Positions 8,997 through 16,993 of a stretch of DNA of 64,000 nucleotides are shown piece after piece. The stretch's first letter is position 1. Each line of letters starts with the position of its first letter. The stretch lies in NCBI GenBank assembly GCA_016745215.1, contig CP050890.1, positions 7,705,001-7,769,000 on the forward strand. Direction: 5' to 3'. The translations under genes were made by a program, and so were the position numbers. Source of the DNA: Thiohalocapsa sp. PB-PSB1 (lineage in GTDB: Bacteria > Pseudomonadota > Gammaproteobacteria > Chromatiales > Chromatiaceae). A model generated the notes under the pieces. The model made no database searches. It saw only the letters and a program-made list of their open reading frames with translations, and was not told where the DNA came from.

Positions 8997-9347
8997 ATGC
9001 CCATTAACCAACGCCGCCCCTACTTGCTCGCCTACGACATTGCCGACCCCAAGCGCCTGAGAGCCGTTCACCGTACCCTGCGCGAGTTCGGGATAGCGCT
9101 ACAGTATTCCGTCTTCCTCGTCATCGGGACTACGCGTGATATTGACGACCTGCTCGCTGGACTCGATGACATCATCGAACCCGAGGCTGACGATATCCGC
9201 GTTTATCCATTACCCATGCGTTTCGATGCCGAACAGTACGGCCGTCAATGGCTCCCCGCCGGTATCGATCTTCCCACCGATGCCAACTTGACGCAGGCTT
9301 TTCTTGCCATGCTAGCTGAGCACGATGCCTGCACCAAAGACGCTTGA
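8997..9347 (+). CDS. cas2: Cas2 adaptation protein (second copy)
   Basis: 116 residues with RPYLLAYDIADPKRLRAVHR, including the first-strand Asp, and FGIALQYSVFLV, both standard for Cas2. It differs clearly from the first copy, so this is not a recent duplication. The C-terminal 30 residues after the ferredoxin core are longer than usual. Last gene before the leader; only 138 bases separate it from the first repeat. Confidence 0.93.
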   Translation: MPINQRRPYLLAYDIADPKRLRAVHRTLREFGIALQYSVFLVIGTTRDIDDLLAGLDDIIEPEADDIRVYPLPMRFDAEQYGRQWLPAGIDLPTDANLTQAFLAMLAEHDACTKDA

Positions 9348-9485
9348 CCTGTGGCGGTTCTGGTTCTACCCTAATCATCGAACGCACGACCTGAGTGCAC
9401 ATCGCAGGTGAACTTTTGCATACACGTTTTTTTCTTCAACCCCCTTTGCAAGTTGTTGAAAAAAAGAGGGTTGCAGCGTCGTGCG
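9348..9485 (+). promoter_or_regulatory. CRISPR leader
   Basis: 138 bases between the second cas2 and the first repeat, with an AT-rich core (9415-9470) containing TTCAAC (9435-9440) and GTTGAA (9455-9460) as an inverted pair followed by an A-run. The position next to the adaptation genes and the AT-richness argue that transcription and new-spacer insertion occur at this end. Confidence 0.6.
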
Positions 9486-10625
9486 GTTTGAAGGCTGACC
9501 CGATCTAAAGGGGATTAAGACCCACACGGCGGATATGGATAAATCCTCTATATGTTTGAAGGCTGACCCGATCTAAAGGGGATTAAGACGCGTAGCGGCT
9601 GGCCGTCGTGCGTGATCCAAGCGTTTGAAGGCTGACCCGATCTAAAGGGGATTAAGACTCCCAGTCCCATGTTTTTTTAATTTTTTCTTGGTTTGAAGGC
9701 TGACCCGATCTAAAGGGGATTAAGACGCTCTGCCGACGATCATGCCGTCGTCGTCCCATTGTTTGAAGGCTGACCCGATCTAAAGGGGATTAAGACATAG
9801 GGCTCGTTCTGTCACTTGGTCGCGGATTGTTTGAAGGCTGACCCGATCTAAAGGGGATTAAGACGAAGCCGCTAGGATCGACGCACAACCCTTGCAGAGT
9901 TTGAAGGCTGACCCGATCTAAAGGGGATTAAGACAGTGCATATTAGAGATGTACTCCGCGAAGGCTTGTTTGAAGGCTGACCCGATCTAAAGGGGATTAA
10001 GACGTTTCAAAGTCTAGCATTGTGTCCTCCGAAAAATGTTTGAAGGCTGACCCGATCTAAAGGGGATTAAGACATCGACGGGTGTGCATACTCCGCAAGC
10101 GCGTAACGTTTGAAGGCTGACCCGATCTAAAGGGGATTAAGACAGGTACTGCTCTCAAACGTCCCGAAAACCTACGTTTGAAGGCTGACCCGATCTAAAG
10201 GGGATTAAGACTAGTCTGGTCGCGGCACTGTCACGGGGTCATATGTTTGAAGGCTGACCCGATCTAAAGGGGATTAAGACTCTCCAATATCGGATACGTT
10301 AGTGTACGTATCGTTTGAAGGCTGACCCGATCTAAAGGGGATTAAGACGCCCGCAAAATACTGCGGTTCCCGGAGCGCCGCGTTTGAAGGCTGACCCGAT
10401 CTAAAGGGGATTAAGACGGTAGTGGGTTAACACACAAGAAACCGCCGGTGGTTTGAAGGCTGACCCGATCTAAAGGGGATTAAGACGATTTTGGCCGTTT
10501 CCGGCGCACCACGCATTCTAGTTTGAAGGCTGACCCGATCTAAAGGGGATTAAGACAAATAAAAGAGCGATGCAAACCAGAGCAGCGCGGTTTGAAGGCT
10601 GACCCGATCTAAAGGGGATTAAGAC
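9486..10625 (+). CRISPR. CRISPR array, 17 repeats and 16 spacers
   Basis: Seventeen 36-bp repeats starting with GTTTGAAGGCTGACCC and ending with GGGGATTAAGAC, seemingly identical throughout including the last. They start at 9486, 9554, 9623, 9691, 9761, 9829, 9899, 9968, 10038, 10108, 10176, 10245, 10313, 10382, 10451, 10521 and 10590. Spacers are 32-34 bp. Read on the plus strand, the last eight repeat bases, ATTAAGAC, would form the crRNA 5' handle, like the AUUGAAAC-type handles of type III systems. Spacer 3 (9659-9690) is a low-complexity T-rich tract. No cas6 is in the window; the processing enzyme may be encoded upstream. Confidence 0.98.
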
Positions 10626-10654
10626 TTTGATTTTTTCTTTATAAAATAATAAAA

Positions 10655-10663
10655 GGACACCCA
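10655..10663 (-). repeat. Outward-facing TGGGTGTCC motif, left of RAYT
   Basis: Minus-strand TGGGTGTCCTTTTATT starts 30-38 bases after the last CRISPR repeat. The same motif occurs in plus orientation at 12376-12384, so the pair brackets the transposase as outward-facing ends. This marks the probable left edge of the RAYT element next to the array. Confidence 0.6.
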
Positions 10664-10733
10664 CTTTGATTTGACTTTCTCCTGCACCTCGACTAGGCTT
10701 TCTACCACAACACTCGACACCCGGAATCTCCCA

Positions 10734-11825
10734 ATGACCAGTCCGCGCTCGGCCCTCGTATCCGTTGAAGACACCCCTTGGTACCACTGCGTGAGCCGGT
10801 GCGTGCGGCGCGCCTTCCTGTGTGGGGAGGATCCGTTCTCCGGCGAGAACTTCGACCACCGTCGCGGCTGGATCGCCGAGCGCATCATGCAGCTCGCTGG
10901 CATCTTCGCCATCGACGTGGCTGCCTACGCCGTCATGAGTAACCACTACCACGTCGTGGTGCGCATCGACCGAGAGCGGGCGCTGGGTTGGTCGGTCGAG
11001 CAGGTGCTACAACGCTGGACGGAGCTGTTCTCAGGCCCGCTGCTGGTGACCCGTTACCTGTCCGATGCGCGCGCCGAGATGTGCGACGCGGAGATCGCCA
11101 AGGTCGAAGAGCTGGCCGACACCTATCGGGCGCGTCTGTACGACTTGTCCTGGTTCATGCGCACGCTCAACGAGCACATCGCCCGACAGGCGAATGCCGA
11201 GGACAAGGTCAAGGGCCGGTTCTGGGAAGGTCGCTTCAAGAGTCAGGCGTTGCTGGATGAGCAGGCGCTGCTGGCGGCGATGGCATACGTCGATCTCAAC
11301 CCGGTGCGCGCCGGGATCGCCGAAACGCCGGAGGCATCGGACTACACCTCCATTCAAGCCCGCATCGAAGCGGTGCCGGAAACCCTGGATTCCGAGATCA
11401 CCGCCCCAGAGGGCTCGCCGGCAGACGGTTCTCCTTCAGCCGTCCTGGAGGGAGAGACCTTGCGCTCGGAGGATGAGACACGGGCTTTGCCGAAGATCCC
11501 GCTCATGCCGTTCGACGCAACCGCACAGACGCCTTGGGCGGTGCCATTCGCCTTCGAGGACTACCTGGAACTGGTCGACTGGACGGGCCGGGCGGTGCGC
11601 GCGGACAAGCGCGGCCATATCGAGGCGCAGTTGCCGCGCATCCTCGATCGGCTGAACATTGACGGCGAGCGCTTCCTCGGCTATGCCAACCGGCTCCTGG
11701 AGGTATTTGGCACGGCGATCGGTGCGCCGCAAGCCATGACCAGTCTGTGTGCTCGGCGACAGGCCAAATACCTGCGTGGCATGCGTGCCGCTCGCGAGTT
11801 GTTTGCGCCCAGGATGGCTGCGTGA
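10734..11825 (+). CDS. REP-associated tyrosine transposase (RAYT, Y1_Tnp)
   Basis: 363 residues. HUH-type single-strand transposase: the two-His motif is visible in AVMSNHYHVVVRID near residue 70, and the conserved block KGRFWEGRFKSQALLDE...MAYVDLNPVRAG follows at about 160-195. The Glu/Pro-rich stretch after residue 205 and the C-terminal ~110 residues are the extension seen in longer members. Such proteins bind and nick short palindromic REP elements (family knowledge). The ATG at 10734 begins MTSPRSALVSVEDTPWYHC, typical for the family; upstream codons run back toward the array. Intact coding sequence, so it may still act on the flanking GGTGTCC repeats. Confidence 0.85.
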   Translation: MTSPRSALVSVEDTPWYHCVSRCVRRAFLCGEDPFSGENFDHRRGWIAERIMQLAGIFAIDVAAYAVMSNHYHVVVRIDRERALGWSVEQVLQRWTELFSGPLLVTRYLSDARAEMCDAEIAKVEELADTYRARLYDLSWFMRTLNEHIARQANAEDKVKGRFWEGRFKSQALLDEQALLAAMAYVDLNPVRAGIAETPEASDYTSIQARIEAVPETLDSEITAPEGSPADGSPSAVLEGETLRSEDETRALPKIPLMPFDATAQTPWAVPFAFEDYLELVDWTGRAVRADKRGHIEAQLPRILDRLNIDGERFLGYANRLLEVFGTAIGAPQAMTSLCARRQAKYLRGMRAARELFAPRMAA

Positions 11826-11872
11826 AGTTGGTAGACAGGGAAGAAGCAAAAGGCGCAGCAGAGAAGGGGCCA

Positions 11873-12320
11873 GTGCGGCCTGGCAAGGTCGTGTGTTCTA
11901 GCGGGTGGAAGTCCCACCTGGGAAATCCTGAGCCGCGAGCCTAGTATTGAGCCTTGCGGTTGTAGCTGATCGCAGATACATCGATGCGTAGGCCAGATAA
12001 GCAGGCGAGATGCAAAGGTAACAAGTGGAGCCGACCTTGAAGGTGTTGAGCCCCGAAAATTCCGGTTGGTGCGGTTGGTGAGAGCCGACAGTTTTGACCC
12101 GCCGGTAGGCAACAATCCGTGTCATGCTCTGGCGAGCGGCACGGGTACTCCCCGAGGTCCTAGGCCGTGTCGAGCCTGATATCGAGAATACGCGTTAACC
12201 AGGGAGGTCCGCGCATCGGTCCGCTGCAGGCGGACACCTGCGACCAATTCTAAAGCGAGGACGCGGGCGGTGGGTGGAAGTCGGAGCCAACCATACGAGC
12301 TGTGATGCTCGCCGCCGCTA
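11873..12320 (+). ncRNA. Structured RNA segment, probable 5' part of a group II intron
   Basis: No convincing ORF. It opens with GTGCGGCCTGGCAAGG, fitting the GUGYG start of group II introns, followed by paired segments: AGCCGCGAG with CTTGCGGTT (11931-11964), CCGTG with CACGG (about 12117-12143), and GTCCGC with GCGGAC (12219-12235). AAAGGTAACAAGTGGAG and GGGAGGTCCGCGC resemble domain I and ORF-leader segments of bacterial introns, from memory. No reverse transcriptase, domain V or VI follows because the pyrimidine minisatellite begins at 12372, so only a 5' fragment remains. A covariance search would decide. Confidence 0.5.
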
Positions 12321-12371
12321 TTTTTTGCGACTGGGTGGTGACGGCTGGCGTGCGCTCGCGAAGAGGCAAAT

Positions 12372-12731
12372 AAAATGGGTGTCCTTTTCTTCTTTTCTTC
12401 TCTTCTTTCTTCTATTTTCTTCTAAATGGGTGTCCTTTTCTTCTTTTCTTCTTTTCAGGTGTCCTTTTCTTCTTTTCCTTTTCTTCTTTTCCTTTTCTTC
12501 TTTTCCTTTTCTTCTTTTCCTTTTCTTCTTTTTAAAATGGGTGTCCTTTTCTTCTTCGTTTTCTTTTCTAAAATGGGTGTCCTTTTTTTTCTCTTCTTTT
12601 CTTCTTTTCTAAAATGGGTGTCCTTTTTTTCCTTTTTTCCTGGTGTCCTTTTCTTCCTCTTTTCTTCCTTTTGGTGTCCTTTTCTTCCTTTTTCTTCTAG
12701 GTGTCCTTTTCTTCTTTTTTCTTTTTTCTTC
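12372..12731 (+). repeat. Polypyrimidine minisatellite with about nine GGTGTCC units
   Basis: About 360 bases almost purely C/T on the plus strand, made of (AAAAT)GGGTGTCCTTTTCTTC units with variable TTTTCC/TTCTTC filler. GGTGTCC recurs about nine times between 12378 and 12710. Long open frames through it encode only Phe/Ser/Leu/Pro and are not genes. The unit is the same motif that flanks the RAYT gene on the left (10655-10663), so the array is probably an expanded transposase-end sequence. A purine-pyrimidine tract this long could form triplex DNA. Confidence 0.85.
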
Positions 12732-12737
12732 GGGCGG

Positions 12738-13190
12738 GGATTAACTACTGGAGAGTATTTCGGTGGACTGCATTCATCGGTCTACCATTTGTCATGCTCT
12801 GCACCCGCTTTGCTGCCGCCGTCCCTGGCAAGATCATGAAGCCGCTGGTGGGTGGCGTCATAATCGCTATGATACTGATCGCGCTGTCGCGCAAGGCTGC
12901 CCCGAATGTATTCGAGCCTAGGCACCTATCACCGCGGCTGCTGCTGATCGGGTCGTTGTTGATGGTACCGGCGGCTTTCTACTCAGGCTGGATTTCCGCC
13001 GGCAGCGGCGTCTTTACCACGTTTATTCATCGATGGCTGCTGCGCTATGACCAACTTTATGCCACCGCTATGACCCTATCTGCCAACGGCATATTTTGGA
13101 ATGGCGTTAGGGGCACATTCTTCGAGTACTTAGGCGCGTTATGCCTACTGACGATAACCTTGACTGTATTCGTTAATGTGGTCGCATGGA
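12738..13190 (+). pseudogene. TauE/SafE-type membrane permease fragment
   Basis: An open stretch encodes about 150 residues with hydrophobic helices, including VGGVIIAMILIAL and the motif-like YSGWISAGSGVFTTF, resembling the second half of sulfite/anion exporters of the TauE/SafE family. It starts directly out of the pyrimidine minisatellite with no start codon or ribosome site, and its end runs into the 3' end of the opposite-strand BLUF gene. Both termini of a normal ~250-residue permease are missing, so it is a relic. Confidence 0.55.
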
Positions 13191-13787
13191 CTCGAGCGCC
13201 GTGTCGCACATCGGCAACAAGGAATCGGTGGGCTGTCCCTTGCGTGTTGCCTCGGTTAGACTTTCTAGGGCTAATCGCGCAATCTGGGCTCGATCTCGCA
13301 CCTGGGCGAGGGCGTTCTTCAGATGATCAATGACTTTATCCTTGGCATAGATTTCGCCGATGAGCTCGTCGTAGTTGGGCTCACGAAAGTGGTCCATCAG
13401 CTGTGCCACGACTGGTTCATTTCCGATGAGATAATCGAAGTTGAAGTCGTCTGCGGTAAAGTCTTTTAGACCATCGATGCCCTGAAGTTTTTCATCCGTC
13501 ACATGTTCAAAGCCCATGGTCCAGTCGGCGTATTGACGGGTCGGGATGGTCTTGCGACTCAGCATTTGCACCTGCGCATGACGCGGATCGATCAGGATCT
13601 GAGCAACAAGGTGGTCGATGATGTCATCTTCACCTTCGATGACCTGCAGGAAGGTGCCGTTTCCATATAGCAGCATGCCGGTCACTCCTTTTTCTGCATT
13701 ATTTTTACGGCATTGTAAAAGAAGAGCCAGTAGCTTATCTGACGGCATCGACTCACTGCTTTGACTAACGTATGAGACTTGGAGCAT
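13173..13787 (-). CDS. BLUF-domain blue-light receptor
   Basis: 204 residues. The BLUF flavin-binding fold covers residues 1-95 with the expected key residues: Tyr6 in VSYVSQS, Asn29/Asn30 before EKGVTGMLLYG, Gln48 in FLQVIEG, and a Trp in ADWTMGF. Residues 100-204 form a helical tail with no output enzyme domain, so this is a short BLUF that probably signals through protein partners. AGGGGAA precedes the start. Light sensing fits a phototroph but also occurs in other bacteria. Monocistronic; the 222-bp gap upstream to the next gene holds nothing else recognised. Confidence 0.9.
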   Translation of the reverse strand: MLQVSYVSQSSESMPSDKLLALLLQCRKNNAEKGVTGMLLYGNGTFLQVIEGEDDIIDHLVAQILIDPRHAQVQMLSRKTIPTRQYADWTMGFEHVTDEKLQGIDGLKDFTADDFNFDYLIGNEPVVAQLMDHFREPNYDELIGEIYAKDKVIDHLKNALAQVRDRAQIARLALESLTEATRKGQPTDSLLPMCDTALESMRPH

Positions 13788-14009
13788 TTGATTTCCCCTG
13801 TAGCGCGGTGCCTCCCTGGGCTGGTTGACTTCACCGGCGAACGGACGCGCCGCGAGCTGTTAAATATGATGACCTTTGGGTCGGGTAGGGGATGAGGGTG
13901 CAAGTAAAGAAATCCAACCTCGGCGGGCTAGTTTTAGCTGAACGGCGACTGGGGTAAAGGCTCCGAATAGTCTTAAGATACTGTTTTTATAGGTTTTTGA
14001 TACAATAGC

Positions 14010-15104
14010 CTATCTTGCTGTCGCGCGCAATTTTCGGTAAGCCGCTACGTAGTCGTTGTGCTTACCCTGCAATCGCGCAATCCGCCGATCGCGCTTGATC
14101 TCCTGGGCAGTCGGCGGATCGATGTTGTTCCATTCTGCATACATTTTGTGATCGGAGTAACTCAGCCGGAAGCCGTAGGTATCCTGCATGTAGAACATGA
14201 CTCGTGCGATGTCCCCACGCACCGCTATGGGCGGCTGCACCCGGCGAATGCCGGAATCAATGCGAATCTCGCAGGCACCATAGCGCTTACCACCGGATAC
14301 CTTGCCCCAGTCGTAATCGGAGCGCTGTGCGTTGATGAGCCCGACTGCCGGCACGAGATTATGCAGGTCGTTATGGGCTGCGATGAAGGTCTTATCCACT
14401 CGCAAGCAGCAGGATCGCCCGGATAGCAAACCACCATCCGACTTGCGGCACTTGGAATAGGCCCCAGGATTGCGCCAACAGCCCCTGTACTTACCGAAGC
14501 GCGAGGATGGAAACAGATGCTCAGCCTCGATTCGGTCCGCCCTGGTCTGACCGGCAAGCGCCTGCAGGCCGCAGCTCGATAGGCTTGGGCGACCATCGCC
14601 GTCAAAGCTGCAGCCGCAGTAAAACGACCTGCGCTGGCTCCGATAGACGCGCTCGTAGAGCAGTTGTTTCGCTGCACCGTAGCTGGCCGCAACCCTTGGC
14701 GCATGACCTGGCGGCACTGGCCGAACCCCGGTCCATGGCAGCCAATCGATTAATTCCGGCGGCAACAGGTCGGCGATCAGTTCCGACATCGCATCGCCGG
14801 CCGAATCGGCCACCAGCGAGCCGAATCCCTCCAGCCCGTCGCCGAAATCCTGTGCCAGATCACCGGTGATCTCCAGCACCAGGCTGCGAATATCCACGCT
14901 GATCGTCATCGCCGTCTGTGCCCGTTCGGGCCATTGTTGTACCATCGAGGGTGGCACGAAGGAGATTGCCGATACCAAGCCCAAGCCGATGGCCAAGTCG
15001 CGCAGTTTACCGAGCAGCAGCCTGAAACTGCCGCGCCAGCGATGATTGGCATTATTCGGATTTGATGTTGCCCTAGCACGACGGGCTTTGGACTGACGAG
15101 GCAT
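14010..15104 (-). CDS. Endonuclease I family protein with membrane-anchor N-terminus
   Basis: 364 residues from the ATG at 15104 (MPRQSKARRARA); an earlier in-frame ATG at 15170 is possible and neither has a strong ribosome site. The C-terminal ~200 residues match the endonuclease I/EndA-Vvn nuclease family: FYCGCSFD, IEAEHLFPSSRFG with the catalytic His, and NDLHNLVPAVGLINAQRSDY. Unlike the ~230-residue secreted EndA, residues 1-45 are very basic, followed by one hydrophobic segment (LAIGLGLVSAISFVPP) and ~60 residues of amphipathic helix. It may be a membrane-anchored, non-specific DNase; the substrate is unknown. Confidence 0.8.
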   Translation of the reverse strand: MPRQSKARRARATSNPNNANHRWRGSFRLLLGKLRDLAIGLGLVSAISFVPPSMVQQWPERAQTAMTISVDIRSLVLEITGDLAQDFGDGLEGFGSLVADSAGDAMSELIADLLPPELIDWLPWTGVRPVPPGHAPRVAASYGAAKQLLYERVYRSQRRSFYCGCSFDGDGRPSLSSCGLQALAGQTRADRIEAEHLFPSSRFGKYRGCWRNPGAYSKCRKSDGGLLSGRSCCLRVDKTFIAAHNDLHNLVPAVGLINAQRSDYDWGKVSGGKRYGACEIRIDSGIRRVQPPIAVRGDIARVMFYMQDTYGFRLSYSDHKMYAEWNNIDPPTAQEIKRDRRIARLQGKHNDYVAAYRKLRATAR

Positions 15105-15170
15105 GGTGGCAAACCGGGCGAGAGGCCGTGACGTCAGCGTAACGCCCCAAGGGATCGAAAAATCGAGCAT

Positions 15171-15522
15171 CGAATGCGCAGTCGATGAGTCTGTCCTCGT
15201 TCATGCGCGGCATGGTGACCTGGGCGCATACTTCCTTGTCTAAAAAATATTTTCCCTTTTAGGTTAACAATCTAAAAAATAAAAGTAAACTATCGATGTA
15301 ATTTCGCAATATAAATGCTTGTCCCAGAAATTGGTCAACAAGCGGCGAAACTGCATATCGTCGGGTAAGAGCAGTCGTTGAGACGGCGAGAGTGTTGATG
15401 GTGTCTTGGTTCTGAGACTGTGAAAATGGTTGCAATCCAGGCCAAACGCCTTTCCCGGCCAAACCTCCGCGGACGTGATGAAATAGCAAAGGTTTGCGCT
15501 TATAGCCAGCCACATCTAAATG
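15171..15522. other. Gene-free AT-rich stretch
   Basis: No gene recognised. Overlapping short frames on the minus strand (15259-15515) have no family resemblance or ribosome site. The central part (15235-15330) is unusually AT-rich for this genome, which may be regulatory sequence of the endonuclease gene or transferred DNA. Confidence 0.4.
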
Positions 15523-15932
15523 GGGTGCTGCCTAGGCTGTCGAAATCTACAGTCTTACTAAAAACAAGCGCTTCCCGGTTTATGGATGCTTAGTCGGTGT
15601 CGGGATCGGTGTCAAGGTCAACATGAGGGATTGGTATCGAGCTGGCTGCTTTGATCGATGAGCGGATTCGATTCCGATTCCGATAGCGACCCCGACACCG
15701 ATGAGGCTTCCCCAGTGCGTTCGATAAAGCAATCCAAGACCCAGAATCGGTTTGGCATCAAAACTCAGGACATTTCGACAGCCTAGGTGCTGCCTGCGTA
15801 AAATGTTCAGCTATCCAACCAGAATGAAGTTTGATTCACCGCGGAGACGCAGAGAAGAGGGATGCATTGGCCCTAGCCTCCCTGCGCACGCTGCGTCTCT
15901 GCGGTGAATTCTTTTCTTTGAAGGCAGCACCC
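15523..15932. repeat. Nested palindromic element split by a family-1 MITE
   Basis: Outer arms GGGTGCTGCC (15523-15530, resumed at 15793-15794 after the MITE and its 5-bp duplication) and GGCAGCACCC (15923-15932) are perfect inverted repeats. Inside lies a second pair, ATTCACCGCGGAGACGCAG (15834-15852) and its inverse at 15891-15909, one mismatch in 19. Without the MITE the element is about 150 bp. Palindromes of this ACCGC-GAGACGCAG type are widespread intergenic repeats in many bacteria. Confidence 0.7.
15531..15787 (+). mobile_element. Family-1 MITE, copy 1
   Basis: 257 bp with perfect 16-bp terminal inverted repeats CCTAGGCTGTCGAAAT and flanking 5-bp target duplication TGCTG on each side. 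The interior is a degenerate hexanucleotide tract (GATTCC GATAGC GACCCC GACACC type). An inverted homologous copy lies at 28409-28664. No coding capacity, so it is mobilised in trans. Confidence 0.9.
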
Positions 15933-16007
15933 GCTGAGCATCTCTATAGCATAAGGAGATGATTGCGAGTGACGCCGAATGCAGCGGATGGCCTAACGCT
16001 GGCAACC

Positions 16008-16976
16008 TCATAGATACAGGCGACGCAGCCCCAGGTGCACAGTACCTTGTTCCCAGATGCGCTCGAATTCGCGCTGCATGCGTCTTACCGTGGCGGCGGC
16101 ATTGAAATCCAGCAGCAGGGTTCTGGGCACGGCGTGGCGGCTTAGAACATAGCCGGTATTGTCAGCAAGCAGGTAGTGATCGCAACGCTCCGCGAACTCC
16201 TCCGGTATGGCACGCATCTGCACCGCCGAGCTGAGCTTGCGGCTGAGTTCAATCAGACGGTGGCCGCGACGTAAAGCCGGCCCCGCATCCAACAGCAGGA
16301 TGCGTACCGGCAGATGACCGCGGCGCTCCACGGCCAGCCGTTTGACCTGCTCCAAAAACGTTGCCCGATCATAGAGCAGTGGCTCTAGGTCTGGTGTTAG
16401 GATACGCAATTCCCGATTCGACTGGCTGGCCAGGGCGTCCACCGCCTGTTGCTGCAACGGCAGTTCGACCAACTTCAAGCGGCCGCTGTGCTGCGCCAAT
16501 GTGCGGGTCTGAATCTCGATCGACGGCGATAGCTTCTGTTGGTTCAGGCACATCATCTGGTGTGCGATCCCAACCTCCTCGAAAATCTCGCCGACCGCCT
16601 CGAAACCCAGCTTACGATAGAATTCCACGGAGTTGTGCTTGGCGTGCAAAAACAGCGATGGATAGCCCTGTAGTCTGGCAAAGCGCAACAGTTCGATCAG
16701 CAGGCGGCTGCCGATGCCCCGCCCGCGCAGGTCAGGCAGCACGGCCATGCGACCGATCTGGCCGGAGGGCAGCAGACGAGCGGTTGCAATTGTCCGGCCG
16801 TCGTCGGATTCGGCGATCAGGTGAACGGCCTCTTGATCAAGGCCATCCCATTCAATTGTTTCTGGCACCTGTTGTTCGCGCACGAACACCGCCAGACGCA
16901 CGGCGCGCAGGGCGAGTTGGTCAGCCTCCCAGTCGGCCTGTCGTACCTGGAAATGATCGGTATGTTGGATCTGCAT
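16008..16976 (-). CDS. GNAT N-acetyltransferase with C-terminal DUF7931-like domain
   Basis: 322 residues. The first ~145 form a GNAT fold with the acetyl-CoA loop RMAVLPDLRGRGIGSRLL and a late ARLQGYPSLFLHAKHNSVEFYRK-type strand-helix. The second half (about 160-322) has LASQSNRELRILTPDLEPLLYD and a C-terminal DLA-like phospholipase-D-shaped region, as in DUF7931 proteins. The acceptor is unknown. The start at 16976 (MQIQHTDHFQVRQ) is preferred, with GAGGG upstream; in-frame starts at 16997 and 17141 would overlap the EamA gene. The gap of 17 bases to that gene suggests an operon. Confidence 0.8.
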   Translation of the reverse strand: MQIQHTDHFQVRQADWEADQLALRAVRLAVFVREQQVPETIEWDGLDQEAVHLIAESDDGRTIATARLLPSGQIGRMAVLPDLRGRGIGSRLLIELLRFARLQGYPSLFLHAKHNSVEFYRKLGFEAVGEIFEEVGIAHQMMCLNQQKLSPSIEIQTRTLAQHSGRLKLVELPLQQQAVDALASQSNRELRILTPDLEPLLYDRATFLEQVKRLAVERRGHLPVRILLLDAGPALRRGHRLIELSRKLSSAVQMRAIPEEFAERCDHYLLADNTGYVLSRHAVPRTLLLDFNAAATVRRMQREFERIWEQGTVHLGLRRLYL

Positions 16977-16993
16977 CGGTGGCCCTCGTGCTG

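Noticed and set aside
1..9347. cas6 gene
   Set aside because: None of the genes here shows a Cas6 pattern; it may lie outside the window.
12274..12839. Overlapping Phe/Ser/Leu-rich open frames
   Set aside because: They translate the polypyrimidine minisatellite only; composition and lack of start signals rule out genes.
15259..15515. Two overlapping minus-strand reading frames
   Set aside because: No family resemblance, no ribosome site, and AT-rich context.
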